Assembly (NCBI RefSeq): GCF_005870085.1
Contig: NZ_SZNM01000001.1
Span: forward strand, 186,001 to 250,000
Direction: 5' to 3'
From: Aquibacillus sediminis
GTDB lineage: Bacteria > Bacillota > Bacilli > Bacillales > Amphibacillaceae
DNA length: 64,000 nucleotides
The notes under the pieces were generated by a model. It worked only from the letters and a program-made list of their open reading frames with translations, was not told the origin of the DNA and did no database searches. Below are positions 9,621 through 17,985 of this stretch, piece by piece. Positions within the stretch are counted from its first letter, which is position 1, and the number at the start of each line of letters is the position of its first letter. The position numbers were made by a program, and so were the translations under genes.

Positions 9621-11666
9621 TTAATCTAATAACGTACCGGAAAGTATATGATCTTCCGTTAACAATTGATTTAACTTTTCATAAGCAGGATCAGTTTCTA
9701 AAGCGCCTGAATTAACTAGTTGATGTGCATCTTTTCTAGCAGTCTCTAGAGCACGGTAATCGTGAACGACATCGGCAACTTTAAATTCTGGTAGACCACT
9801 TTGTTTCTTCCCAAAGAAATCACCTGGTCCTCTTAACTGCAAATCTTGTTCAGATAGTTCGAATCCATTGGTTGTTTCCGTCATTATTTTCATTCTTTCT
9901 TTGCCCACTTCTCCTTTTGGATCCGCAATGAGAATACAATAACTTTGTGATGCTCCTCTTCCAACTCTACCTCGTAATTGATGTAATTGGGAAAGACCAA
10001 AACGTTCCGCATCATAGATTACCATAACAGTTGCATTTGGAACATTTACACCTACTTCTACCACGGTAGTAGATACTAATACTTGGATATCATTAGAAGC
10101 AAATTGTTTCATTACCTCGTCTTTTTCTTCCACTTGTAGCCTTCCATGCATAAGACCGACATGAATAGTTGGTTCAAAATAGTGTTGTAAATTTGTAAAT
10201 AAATCAACCGCATTTTGAATATCTAGCTTATCTGATTCCTCAATTAATGGACAAATAACATAGGCCTGATGCCCGTTATCAACCTCTTTTTCAATAAACT
10301 TCAAGACACGATCAAACATATTATCTTTCACCCAATAGGTGTCAACTTGCTTCCGACCTTGGGGCATTTCATCTATTTGTGATACATCCATATCTCCAAA
10401 AGTAGATATTGCTAAAGTACGAGGGATTGGAGTAGCAGTCATGAATAAGACATCGGGCATCAATCCTTTATCCCTTAAAATTCTACGCTGATTGACACCA
10501 AAACGGTGCTGCTCATCAACAATTACCATACCTAAGTCTTTGAACACAACCTCATCTTGTATCAAGGCGTGTGTTCCTATTACAATATCAGCTTTTTGCT
10601 CTTGAATTTTCTCTAGTACTTCTCTACGTTTTTTCCCTTTGACGGACCCTGTTAATAGTACTACTTCAGCAAGCCCATCAAACATATCGAGCAACGATTG
10701 ATAATGTTGTTCAGCAAGAATTTCAGTTGGAACCATCAGGGCCGCTTGCTTTCCACAGGTAATCGATGCGTACATGCAAATTGCAGCTACAGCTGTTTTT
10801 CCTGATCCTACATCTCCTTGTAACAATCGATTCATACGATAAGGTGATTTCATATCATCCAAAATTTCACGTAGCGATCGATCCTGAGCATTAGTTAACG
10901 GAAAAGGCAAACTAGAAATGAATGATTGTACTTTATGTTGGTCATATGTTTGACTATTACCAACTGTTGCTTCTTTGGTCCGTTTTCGAATCCATTGCAT
11001 TTTCAATTGAAATAGTAAGAACTCTTCATATGTAAATCTGCGCTTTGCATGTTTTAAGGCTTGGAAGCTGGTCGGAAAGTGCATTTGTTTAAGTGCCTGA
11101 GTTCGATTAGGAAGCTTATATTCTAATAAATACTGATCTGGTAATAGTTCTTGTATGTATTCTCCGTATTGATTCAATGCAGTCCGAATCGCTTTTTTCA
11201 ATTGTTGATTCGTTACAGATCCTTTTAATGGGTAGATTGGTTGAATAGATGTCTCACTTTTTGCTGTTCCTTTTTTATAATGACTCACGGTGATTTGCAA
11301 GCGATGCTGATCCCATTTACCGGTCATCGTTACAGCATCCCCTTGATTTAACTGTTTCTTGGCAAAGGCACGATTAAACATCACAGCCTTAACCACAACT
11401 TGTTCGACTTGCAGTTGAACGACAAGCCTTGATTTTCTTTTTCCAAAAAAGGTAAGGGAAGGCTCACCAATGACCTCCCCTTCAATGGTTACTTTTTCGT
11501 CATGAATTAATTCACTAAGCGGTTTAATCTCATAACTATCATAGCGATGAGGGAAATGAAACATTAAATCCTCAATCGTTTCAATCCCCATATCCACTAA
11601 TTGTTGACAAAATTTTTCCCCGATCCCTTTAACATGAATGACTGATTCATTTAACAATTTTCTCAC
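9621..11666 (-). CDS. recG: ATP-dependent DNA helicase RecG
   Basis: Branch-migrating helicase for replication fork rescue, 681 residues. N-terminal wedge/OB region (about 1-230), then superfamily 2 helicase motifs: Walker A GDVGSGKTAVA near 282, VDEQHRFG (the DEQH box of RecG) near 385, MTATPIPRTLA, and the C-terminal GRVGRG and LRGPGDFFG segments. Start is GTG, overlapping the sdaAA stop as GTGA, so translation is probably coupled. Confidence 0.97.
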   Translation of the reverse strand: MRKLLNESVIHVKGIGEKFCQQLVDMGIETIEDLMFHFPHRYDSYEIKPLSELIHDEKVTIEGEVIGEPSLTFFGKRKSRLVVQLQVEQVVVKAVMFNRAFAKKQLNQGDAVTMTGKWDQHRLQITVSHYKKGTAKSETSIQPIYPLKGSVTNQQLKKAIRTALNQYGEYIQELLPDQYLLEYKLPNRTQALKQMHFPTSFQALKHAKRRFTYEEFLLFQLKMQWIRKRTKEATVGNSQTYDQHKVQSFISSLPFPLTNAQDRSLREILDDMKSPYRMNRLLQGDVGSGKTAVAAICMYASITCGKQAALMVPTEILAEQHYQSLLDMFDGLAEVVLLTGSVKGKKRREVLEKIQEQKADIVIGTHALIQDEVVFKDLGMVIVDEQHRFGVNQRRILRDKGLMPDVLFMTATPIPRTLAISTFGDMDVSQIDEMPQGRKQVDTYWVKDNMFDRVLKFIEKEVDNGHQAYVICPLIEESDKLDIQNAVDLFTNLQHYFEPTIHVGLMHGRLQVEEKDEVMKQFASNDIQVLVSTTVVEVGVNVPNATVMVIYDAERFGLSQLHQLRGRVGRGASQSYCILIADPKGEVGKERMKIMTETTNGFELSEQDLQLRGPGDFFGKKQSGLPEFKVADVVHDYRALETARKDAHQLVNSGALETDPAYEKLNQLLTEDHILSGTLLD

Positions 11667-12547
11667 TCTTTCTCTAGCGGCATTCCGTAAATCTTAGCGG
11701 CAAGTGCCCTGCCAGTTGGCGTTGCTGCTAATCCACCTTCAGCAGTTTCTTTTAAAGCAGTCGGCATTGAGCGACCTATTCTGTACATCGCTCCTATCAC
11801 CTCATCACAAGGAATTCTACTAGTAATGCCGGCAAGCGCCATATCTGCAGAAACTATTGCGTTTGAGGCCCCTGCTGCATTTCGTTTTACACATGGAACC
11901 TCAACCAATCCCGCAACAGGATCACATACTAATCCCAACATATTTTTTAGTGTGATAGCAAATGCTTCTACACTTTGTTTAGGTGCACCTCCCGCCATTT
12001 CAACAACCGCAGCAGATGCCATCGCTGCAGCAGAACCAACTTCAGCTTGACAACCACCTGCAGCCCCTGAGATAGAAGCATTATTAGCAACTACATATCC
12101 AAACGCCCCAGATGTGAACAAAAATCGAATCATTTGTTCTCTTGTTGGTTGCAATCTATTTTTAACGGCAAATAAAGCACCTGGAACACAACCAGCACTA
12201 CCAGCAGTTGGTGTTGCACAAATCGTTCCCATTGCAGCATTGACTTCATTTGTTGCCACAGCTTTACTTACCGCATCTAACAATAACGTCCCTGATAACG
12301 GTTGGTGATCATTCATATAGGTTTGTAATAACACCGCATCTCCCCCGGTTAAACCCGAGTGCGAGCTAACACCACTCAACCCTTGTTCAACAGCATCTTC
12401 CATAACTTGTAGGTTGCGATCCATTTGCCCCATCACTTCATGCCTAGATTTCTCTTGAACATCCATTTCCTGTTGAATCATCACTTCTGAAATGGAAATA
12501 CCTTGTTTTTCCGTTATTTCTAATAACTCAGCAACATTTCGAAACAA
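11663..12547 (-). CDS. sdaAA: L-serine dehydratase, alpha subunit
   Basis: Iron-sulfur catalytic subunit converting L-serine to pyruvate and ammonia, 294 residues. Conserved cysteines in CATPTAGSAGCVPG and in CDPVAGLVEVPC are the likely cluster ligands. The start appears to be TTG at 12545-12547, with GGAGGG seven bases upstream; no ATG is better placed. It follows sdaAB by 26 bp and overlaps recG. Confidence 0.95.
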   Translation of the reverse strand: MFRNVAELLEITEKQGISISEVMIQQEMDVQEKSRHEVMGQMDRNLQVMEDAVEQGLSGVSSHSGLTGGDAVLLQTYMNDHQPLSGTLLLDAVSKAVATNEVNAAMGTICATPTAGSAGCVPGALFAVKNRLQPTREQMIRFLFTSGAFGYVVANNASISGAAGGCQAEVGSAAAMASAAVVEMAGGAPKQSVEAFAITLKNMLGLVCDPVAGLVEVPCVKRNAAGASNAIVSADMALAGITSRIPCDEVIGAMYRIGRSMPTALKETAEGGLAATPTGRALAAKIYGMPLEKE

Positions 12548-12573
12548 AGCGTTCCCTCCTCTTGATGTAACTT

Positions 12574-13236
12574 TTAATCTACAATCTTCGTAATGTGCAA
12601 GATGTGATCTGCCCCGCGTAATTCTTTTTCAATGGAATCATCCACATTTTGGTCAACTTCAATCACCATTAATGCTTCTTGCCCGACATCTTTTCGTGAA
12701 ACTTCCATTCGCCCAATATTAATTTCGTGTTTTGCTAAAATTTTTGTAACAGATGCAATCGCACCAAAACGATCATTATGCATTACTAGTATTGCAGGAT
12801 GGTTCCCCGAAAGATGTAATTCAAATCCATTCAATTCCGTAATTTCCACCTTTCCACCACCAATGGAAATACCAACTAATTCGAGTTGATCCGTTCCATC
12901 ACCCATTTTAATTCTTGCCGTATTAGGGTGATCTGTTGCTGCGTCATCTTGGAAAAATTGTATGTTAATACCTTTTTGTTTAGCAATTGAAAGTGAATCA
13001 CTAATCCTTGTATCATCTGTATTATAGTCTAATAATCCTCCAACAATCGCCACATCTGTACCATGACCCTTATATGTCTTAGCAAATGAACCATATAGAT
13101 GGATTTCTGCCCATGTTGGTTCTTTCCCAAACAATGTACGTGTTGCCCGACCAATTCTAGCTGCACCTGCAGTATGTGAGCTTGAAGGTCCAATCATAAC
13201 AGGTCCAATAATATCGAAAACAGATTTATATTTCAT
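12574..13236 (-). CDS. sdaAB: L-serine dehydratase, beta subunit
   Basis: Partner of SdaAA, 220 residues. The N-terminal half has GPSSSHTAGAARIGRA at about 16-31, the signature of the beta domain, and the C-terminal 75 residues form an ACT domain (VTKILAKHEINIGRMEVSR), a likely amino-acid sensing site. AGGTGG ribosome site before ATG. The gene starts its own unit behind a repeat-filled gap; no clear promoter could be assigned. Confidence 0.95.
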   Translation of the reverse strand: MKYKSVFDIIGPVMIGPSSSHTAGAARIGRATRTLFGKEPTWAEIHLYGSFAKTYKGHGTDVAIVGGLLDYNTDDTRISDSLSIAKQKGINIQFFQDDAATDHPNTARIKMGDGTDQLELVGISIGGGKVEITELNGFELHLSGNHPAILVMHNDRFGAIASVTKILAKHEINIGRMEVSRKDVGQEALMVIEVDQNVDDSIEKELRGADHILHITKIVD

Positions 13237-13460
13237 ACATTCACCACCTGTCAGATGTTATTTAAAAAATGCTCTTTCTATAGTATAACGTGTTCAAATC
13301 TAAAAAAGAAGGATAACTTGAGCCATCACCATTAGCTTTGTTCGTGTTTATTTAAATGATAGCCCATCTTAATCTGCTGTTTGTTATTAGGATCCATCCG
13401 ATGAAAACACTTTTAAAATTTCAGAACATTTACCTTCTATTCTAATTATGCCAAATGCAT

Positions 13461-14042
13461 ATAAGCTGTATTATACGACATAACCATGTAGTTTGCTTTC
13501 TACTATTCTGATTGGAATAAGTGTTATACCAACGCCACGGCAGAATACTACGCTTTCCATGGGCACGGCTTCAGCTAACTTGGTAAAGAAAACCGCTTTA
13601 CCAAGTGGATCTTCAGCTCGTGCTGTTCCCATAGGAGTCTACGTATTCTGCCTTCGCTGGTGTTAGTTTTCTGATTAATAGCGAGTGTTTGCCGTGAAAA
13701 TTAACACTTTGTCGCGTTCTCCACCATGAAGAAAAAGCTTATAAGTTCTGACACTATAAAATCTGTATTAAACTTAAAATAGCTTTTCTAATAGATGACA
13801 TTTTGCTTACTTTGACAAAGTAAAAATTGCAAAAAATACAATGCACTCAAACAGCGAAGGAAATACACCGGAGACTCCTGTGGGAGGAATGGCCTAGATG
13901 AGACCCCACAGCGAGGAACGAGCGAGGAGGCTCATCAGCCACCCACGGAAAGCGTAGGTGTATTTCCGTAGCGACATTCAAGTACTCACATTATTAAGAG
14001 TGAGCAAAAGAAAGCAAGGTTATGTCGTATAATACAGCTTAT
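13461..14042. repeat. Modular inverted-repeat element, copy A (582 bp, complete)
   Basis: Occupies most of the 854-bp gap between sdaAB and fakA. Its ends 13461-13485 and 14018-14042 are perfect 25-bp inverted repeats (core gctgtattatacgacataac). Inside are two imperfect inverted-repeat modules. The left one (about 13528-13672) has arms containing cagaatactacgctttcc and ttcccataggag...cagaat and a loop hairpin of 11 bp at 13578-13606. The right one (about 13848-13985) has arms agcgaaggaaatacac / gtgtatttccgtagcg. No coding potential. The right end lies 6 bp from the fakA terminator. MITE-like, but no transposase is seen; related copies occur at 35881, 49864, 57751 and 61150. Confidence 0.85.
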
Positions 14043-14048
14043 GCGACA

Positions 14049-14078
14049 TAAAAAAGCCCCTGAATGACAACAGGGACT
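14049..14078 (-). terminator. Terminator of the yloU-fakA unit
   Basis: Minus-strand hairpin AGTCCCTG ... CAGGGGCT followed by a T-run, 13 bp after the fakA stop codon. Confidence 0.88.
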
Positions 14079-14090
14079 TTATAAAAACTT

Positions 14091-15755
14091 CTATTCAATT
14101 GAAATTATATAAGAATAAATTGGTTGGTTTCCTTTATGAATTTCAATTTCAACTTCATCATAGTTGTCTTCAATGTATTGTTCTAACTTCTGCACCTCTT
14201 CATCACTTGCATCTTCCCCTTGAAGAATCGTAATGATTTCATCATCCTCATCAAGCATTTCTTGTATGAGTAATTTTGTTGCCTCTAATTGGTCTTTATC
14301 GGTCGCTTTAATTTTCCCATCGGCTAACCCCATAAAATTACCGTTCTCAATTGTCATTCCTTCAATTTGTGTATCACGAACAGCATATGTGATTTGACCT
14401 GTTTTCACTTGTTTACTTGCTTCAATCATGTTCTTTTTATTATCAGCAAGTTCTGCTTCTGGGTGATAGGCTAGTAATGCACTCATTCCTTGTGGGATTG
14501 TTTTTGTTGGTACAACTACCACATTTTCTTCAGCTAATTTCGCTGCTTGTTCTGCTGCCATAACAATATTTTTATTGTTTGGCAGGATGACAATATTTTT
14601 CGCATTAGCTTGATTAATTGCATCCGTAATATCTTGTGTACTCGGATTCATGGTTTGTCCACCTTGGATGACAACATTAACACCAAGGCTTTCCAATAAT
14701 TCTTTGATACCATCTCCCATAGCTACTGACACAATGGCATTTTCTAATTTTTCAGCAGGTTTTGCTGGTTCCTTTTTATCTCCAACAATCGATGTGTGCT
14801 GTTGTCTCATATTTTCAACTTTTATACTGACAAAACTTCCAAACCGTTGTCCCAAATTAATTACTTCACCTGGATATTCCACGTGAACATGCACTTTTAC
14901 TAATTCATCATCAGAAACAACGAGTAATGAGTCTCCATATTCACTAAGTTCATTTCTAAATTCCTCTTCACTGAAAGGGTGTTGCTGCAATTTATCCTGT
15001 TCGAATTTAACCATAAATTCGGTACAATAACCAAATTCTATCTGGTCTGTATCCATGAAGTCTTGAGCTAACTTATGATGTTCTGCATTCACCATATCTT
15101 CTAAGTCAACAGTGGTCTCAGAAGTTTCAGGTAACTCTTCACCTTTTAATGATGCAAGAAACCCTTCATAAATAGTAACAAGACCTTGGCCACCACTATC
15201 AACTACTCCAACTTCTTTTAAAACAGGCAACAAGTCTGGTGTGGATTGCAAGGAAGCCTTCGCTGCTTTTACAACGCCTTCCATGAACTCAATTACGTTA
15301 TCTGTAGAACTTGCTAATTCCTTTGCTTTTGCTGATGAATCCTTGGCAACCGTTAAAATGGTGCCTTCAACAGGTTTAATCACAGCTTTGTACGCAGTAT
15401 TTACACCTTCCTCAAAACCTTTAGCAAAATCAATAGTGGATAGTGTCGTTTTTCCTTCGACACCTTTAGCAAACCCTCTAAATAACTGGGATAAAATAAC
15501 ACCAGAATTACCTCTAGCTCCCATTAATAGTCCTTTAGCAAGTGCTTGAGCAACTTCTGCTACTTGTTGATTGTTTGCAACCTTTACTTCCTCTGCCCCT
15601 GATGTCATGGATAAGTTCATATTTGTTCCTGTATCCCCATCTGGTACAGGAAAGACATTTAAAGCATCTATCATTTGCGCATTATTCGTTAAATGGTTTG
15701 CTCCAGTGAGTACCATTTGTGCGAATGTATTTCCATCTAACGTTCGTAACGTCAC
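14091..15755 (-). CDS. fakA: Fatty acid kinase catalytic subunit FakA (DAK2 domain, YloV)
   Basis: Phosphorylates exogenous fatty acids bound to a FakB (DegV-type) partner, feeding PlsX/PlsY; no FakB is encoded here. 554 residues: an N-terminal DhaL/DAK2 ATP-binding domain with NVFPVPDGDTGTNMNLSM at about 29-46 and GARGNSGVILSQL near 78-90, then a middle and C-terminal region typical of YloV. GTG start at 15753-15755 with GGAGGAAG upstream. It lies 98 bp after yloU, as in Bacillus subtilis. Confidence 0.93.
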   Translation of the reverse strand: MTLRTLDGNTFAQMVLTGANHLTNNAQMIDALNVFPVPDGDTGTNMNLSMTSGAEEVKVANNQQVAEVAQALAKGLLMGARGNSGVILSQLFRGFAKGVEGKTTLSTIDFAKGFEEGVNTAYKAVIKPVEGTILTVAKDSSAKAKELASSTDNVIEFMEGVVKAAKASLQSTPDLLPVLKEVGVVDSGGQGLVTIYEGFLASLKGEELPETSETTVDLEDMVNAEHHKLAQDFMDTDQIEFGYCTEFMVKFEQDKLQQHPFSEEEFRNELSEYGDSLLVVSDDELVKVHVHVEYPGEVINLGQRFGSFVSIKVENMRQQHTSIVGDKKEPAKPAEKLENAIVSVAMGDGIKELLESLGVNVVIQGGQTMNPSTQDITDAINQANAKNIVILPNNKNIVMAAEQAAKLAEENVVVVPTKTIPQGMSALLAYHPEAELADNKKNMIEASKQVKTGQITYAVRDTQIEGMTIENGNFMGLADGKIKATDKDQLEATKLLIQEMLDEDDEIITILQGEDASDEEVQKLEQYIEDNYDEVEIEIHKGNQPIYSYIISIE

Positions 15756-15853
15756 TTACAACTTCCTCCTTCTAAACGATCTAGATATTGATCGTGCCTT
15801 TCCCTTTTATTTAAATGAAACAAAGAAAAAGTATCCCTTTTAATCTGAACTTT

Positions 15854-16216
15854 TTAATCGTTAGCTACTCTTACACCTTGAATAAAGATATTAACAGAGT
15901 TAATTGATAAACCCAACGTCTTGTCCAAGGTATACTTTACTTGTGACTGTACATTGTGAGCTACTTCTGAAATTTTTGTACCATAACTAACTATTATGTA
16001 CATATCTATGTGTAGATTTTCTTCCTCTTGTCTAACGACAACACCACGGGAAAAATTTTCTTTTCGTAATATTTCAGCAATCCCATCTTTTAATTGATTT
16101 TTTGACGCCATTCCGACGATACCGTAACATTCGATCGCTGCACCGCCTGCTATTGTAGAAATCACATCTGTCGTTATTGTGACATGACCATCTTTTGTAT
16201 TTAGTTCAATGGACAT
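15854..16216 (-). CDS. yloU: Asp23/Gls24 family protein YloU
   Basis: 120-residue alkaline-shock-protein-23 family member, cytoplasmic; its exact role is not settled. IELNTKDGHVTITTDVISTIAG at the start, GVVVRQEEENLHIDMYIIVSYG in the middle and VNIFIQGVRV at the end are typical of the family. The conserved partnership with fakA and divergence from rpmB match other Bacillaceae. ATG with CAAGGAGGA site. Confidence 0.92.
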   Translation of the reverse strand: MSIELNTKDGHVTITTDVISTIAGGAAIECYGIVGMASKNQLKDGIAEILRKENFSRGVVVRQEEENLHIDMYIIVSYGTKISEVAHNVQSQVKYTLDKTLGLSINSVNIFIQGVRVAND

Positions 16217-16265
16217 ATAGAATCCTCCTTGGCATAATCCTTAATAGTTAAGCTTATTTTACTAT

Positions 16266-16294
16266 ATCTTATAAAAATATAAAAGCTGTTACAA
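16266..16294 (-). promoter_or_regulatory. Candidate sigma-A promoter for yloU-fakA
   Basis: TTGTAA (16289-16294) and TAAGAT (16266-16271) on the minus strand are separated by 17 bp, about 50 bp upstream of yloU. The 333-bp gap between yloU and rpmB holds this and the divergent rpmB promoter, nothing else recognisable. Confidence 0.45.
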
Positions 16295-16477
16295 TGACAA
16301 CGGGTACATTAAGTGATCTGAGAGCCATTTTCTAAGACTTAAGATTCAATTATATGTCAATTTATTCATTTAGTTAATACCACCAAATGCATGCATATAA
16401 TAGTAAACCCCTTTATACAATGGACGAAAATGGAAATTCTGTCAAGCAATAATTCTTGATATAATTACAAACATATA

Positions 16478-16506
16478 TTGCATTAATTGCCTACCTATGA
16501 TAAATT
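16478..16506 (+). promoter_or_regulatory. Candidate sigma-A promoter for rpmB
   Basis: TTGCAT (16478-16483) and TAAATT (16501-16506) with 17-bp spacing, about 43 bp before the rpmB start. The -10 match is moderate. Confidence 0.4.
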
Positions 16507-16549
16507 ATATTAGTATGTAAAGATATACATGGTAGTAGGAGGGATTTAC

Positions 16550-16738
16550 ATGGGACGCAAATGTGTTGTAACTGGTCGTAAAACTACCACAGGTAACAAC
16601 CGTTCACACGCTATGAATGCTAACAAACGTAACTTTAAAGCTAACGTACAAAAAGTTCGTATTATGGTTGATGGAAAACCTAAGCGTGTTTATGTTTCTG
16701 CTCGCGCACTTAAGTCGGGCAAAGTAGAACGCGTATAG
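16550..16738 (+). CDS. rpmB: 50S ribosomal protein L28
   Basis: 62-residue basic protein of the large ribosomal subunit. [20 protein letters not shown] at the N-terminus and [18 protein letters not shown] at the C-terminus are typical. Only one cysteine is present, so this is the zinc-independent (C-minus) form. An in-frame GTG seven codons upstream is rejected because AGGAGG stands at the right distance before the ATG at 16550. Divergent from yloU on the plus strand, as in related genomes. Confidence 0.97.
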   Translation: MGRKCVVTGRKTTTGNNRSHAMNANKRNFKANVQKVRIMVDGKPKRVYVSARALKSGKVERV

Positions 16739-16753
16739 TCATCAATAAAAGCT

Positions 16754-16790
16754 AACAAAAAAAGCACCCAAATGGTGCTTTTTTTGTTTT
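16754..16790. terminator. Terminator of rpmB, bidirectional
   Basis: 15-bp hairpin aacaaaaaaagcacc / ggtgctttttttgtt at 16754-16768 and 16774-16788. A- and T-runs on the two sides allow it to work for rpmB and for leftward transcription from spoVM. Confidence 0.88.
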
Positions 16791-16973
16791 GTAAGAAATA
16801 ATACATTTTTCTTGTTGTAGGCCATGCTAAGCTAATTACGTCCGGCTCTAGCGCTAAAGTTAGCGCAATTTTCTTCAACTTCGCACGATAAGTCAACTCG
16901 ATTACTCTGTTCATCGTTTCCTTGCTCAATTTAGTTCGTACGTCGTTTACCGGACGCCCTGAACCTTTTTACC

Positions 16974-17054
16974 TTAGTCTTTTTTAAATGTACCCATCAC
17001 TGCACGTACAAAGCCACCAATGAACCTCGGGAGTTTAAAGGTATAAAACTTCAT
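16974..17054 (-). CDS. spoVM: Stage V sporulation protein M
   Basis: 26-codon gene, too short for routine gene calling. It reads MKFYTFKLPRFIGGFVRAVM then GTFKKD and stops with TAA. SpoVM is an amphipathic helix that recognises the convex forespore membrane and anchors SpoIVA, starting coat and cortex assembly. The conserved proline and the glycine-glycine pair before the helix are present. GGAGGGGG lies just upstream; an extra ATG immediately before (17055-17057) is in frame, so a 27-residue form is possible. Position between thiN and rpmB matches other Bacillaceae. Confidence 0.95.
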   Translation of the reverse strand: MKFYTFKLPRFIGGFVRAVMGTFKKD

Positions 17055-17102
17055 CATATCCCCCTCCTCTTTTTCCAAATAGCAATAAAGATCGCTCAGA
17101 TT

Positions 17103-17133
17103 ATCCTATGATAAAAACATCAAATGAGTACAT
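17103..17133 (-). promoter_or_regulatory. Possible sigma-E promoter for spoVM
   Basis: CATAGGAT (17103-17110, minus strand) matches the sigma-E -10 form CATANNNT and lies about 48 bp before the spoVM start. A weak -35 candidate (ATGTACT, 17127-17133) lies 16 bp upstream inside the end of thiN. Pattern match only. Confidence 0.4.
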
Positions 17134-17773
17134 CGCGGCTCCTTATTACTAATAGTATGCCTTCATTAAACGAAAAAGTACCTTTTTCTAAAAGAAGCTT
17201 ATTCGATATACAGAGTGTTGATCCCCAAGATATATCAGCATTACTTAATTTATAGTAGAAACCTTCTAAAGATATGCCGAAAATTTGTTTTGAAAATGGC
17301 AAAAATGAGATATTTGGATAATTTTTATCTTCCTTGATATGATATGTACCAGGAGAATAAAGTTGAATTAAATTCGCTTGATCAATAATTACACCCTCCA
17401 CTGAGTCTTTTAGTAGACGATACAATAGTTGAACACTGACCATCCCATGGTCCATTCTACCGCCAGTTACACCAAACAAATAGATTTTATTGGCACCAGC
17501 GGCTATAGCTGAATCAATTGCTAATTCTAGATCGGTTTCATCCTTTTCAATCGGATACTCTTGAAAAGAATATGCCTTTTGTTTAACAATCTCTTTCTGT
17601 GAATCCGTAATTGAATCAAAATCACCAATTGCTAAATCAGGAGTAATTCCTGCATCTAGTAACGTGATTGCCCCTTGATCAGCACCAATCCATGTTGTAA
17701 CTCCTGTACAGAAATCATCGAGTTGCGGAATTTGTTGTTTTGGTCCACCTGCCACAATCGCTATTGTTGACAT
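17120..17773 (-). CDS. thiN: Thiamine pyrophosphokinase
   Basis: Converts thiamine plus ATP to thiamine pyrophosphate, 217 residues. IVAGGPKQQIP at the start, GADQGAITLLDAGITPDLAIGDFDS near 32-56, KDETDLELAI and GVTGGRMDHG near 125-134 are the ThiN substrate and metal sites. The frame opens three codons earlier at a GTG, but AGGTG is best spaced for the ATG at 17773. No TPP riboswitch is visible upstream. Confidence 0.93.
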   Translation of the reverse strand: MSTIAIVAGGPKQQIPQLDDFCTGVTTWIGADQGAITLLDAGITPDLAIGDFDSITDSQKEIVKQKAYSFQEYPIEKDETDLELAIDSAIAAGANKIYLFGVTGGRMDHGMVSVQLLYRLLKDSVEGVIIDQANLIQLYSPGTYHIKEDKNYPNISFLPFSKQIFGISLEGFYYKLSNADISWGSTLCISNKLLLEKGTFSFNEGILLVIRSRDVLI

Positions 17774-17908
17774 ACTTTTCACCTACTTTTTGATTTACTT
17801 CAATCTTCTTGCATGACTCTTTGTTGTAAATTTTGCTCTTTAATGTACATTGTTTATATGTTGACTAACCTTGTATAAATTTTATTTCTTCCAGGTCTAG
17901 TGTAACAA

Positions 17909-17944
17909 GTGCTATACAATCGTTCCCGCAGAATACTACGCTTT
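17909..17944. repeat. Fragment of the modular inverted-repeat element (copy F)
   Basis: gctatacaatcgttcccg followed by cagaatactacgcttt matches the left module start of copies A and C and then stops abruptly where the rpe terminator begins. No second arm is present. Confidence 0.6.
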
Positions 17945-17985
17945 GCGTAAAAAAAGATTGCCAAATGGCAATCTTTTTTTACGCA
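17944..17985. terminator. Terminator of rpe overlapping its stop codon
   Basis: Near-perfect 20-bp inverted repeat (tgcgtaaaaaaagattgcca, then its complement after a 2-base centre). The right arm includes the last rpe codons and the TAA at 17979-17981. A7/T7 tracts are built into the stem, so it could act in both directions. Confidence 0.88.

Noticed and set aside
13461-14042. Insertion sequence or CRISPR at the repeat elements
   Set aside because: No transposase frame and no regularly spaced short repeats with unique spacers; the repeats are inverted and few.
16690-16929. 79-codon minus-strand frame antisense to rpmB
   Set aside because: Crosses the rpmB terminator and runs antisense into a ribosomal protein gene; TTG start; no recognisable domain.
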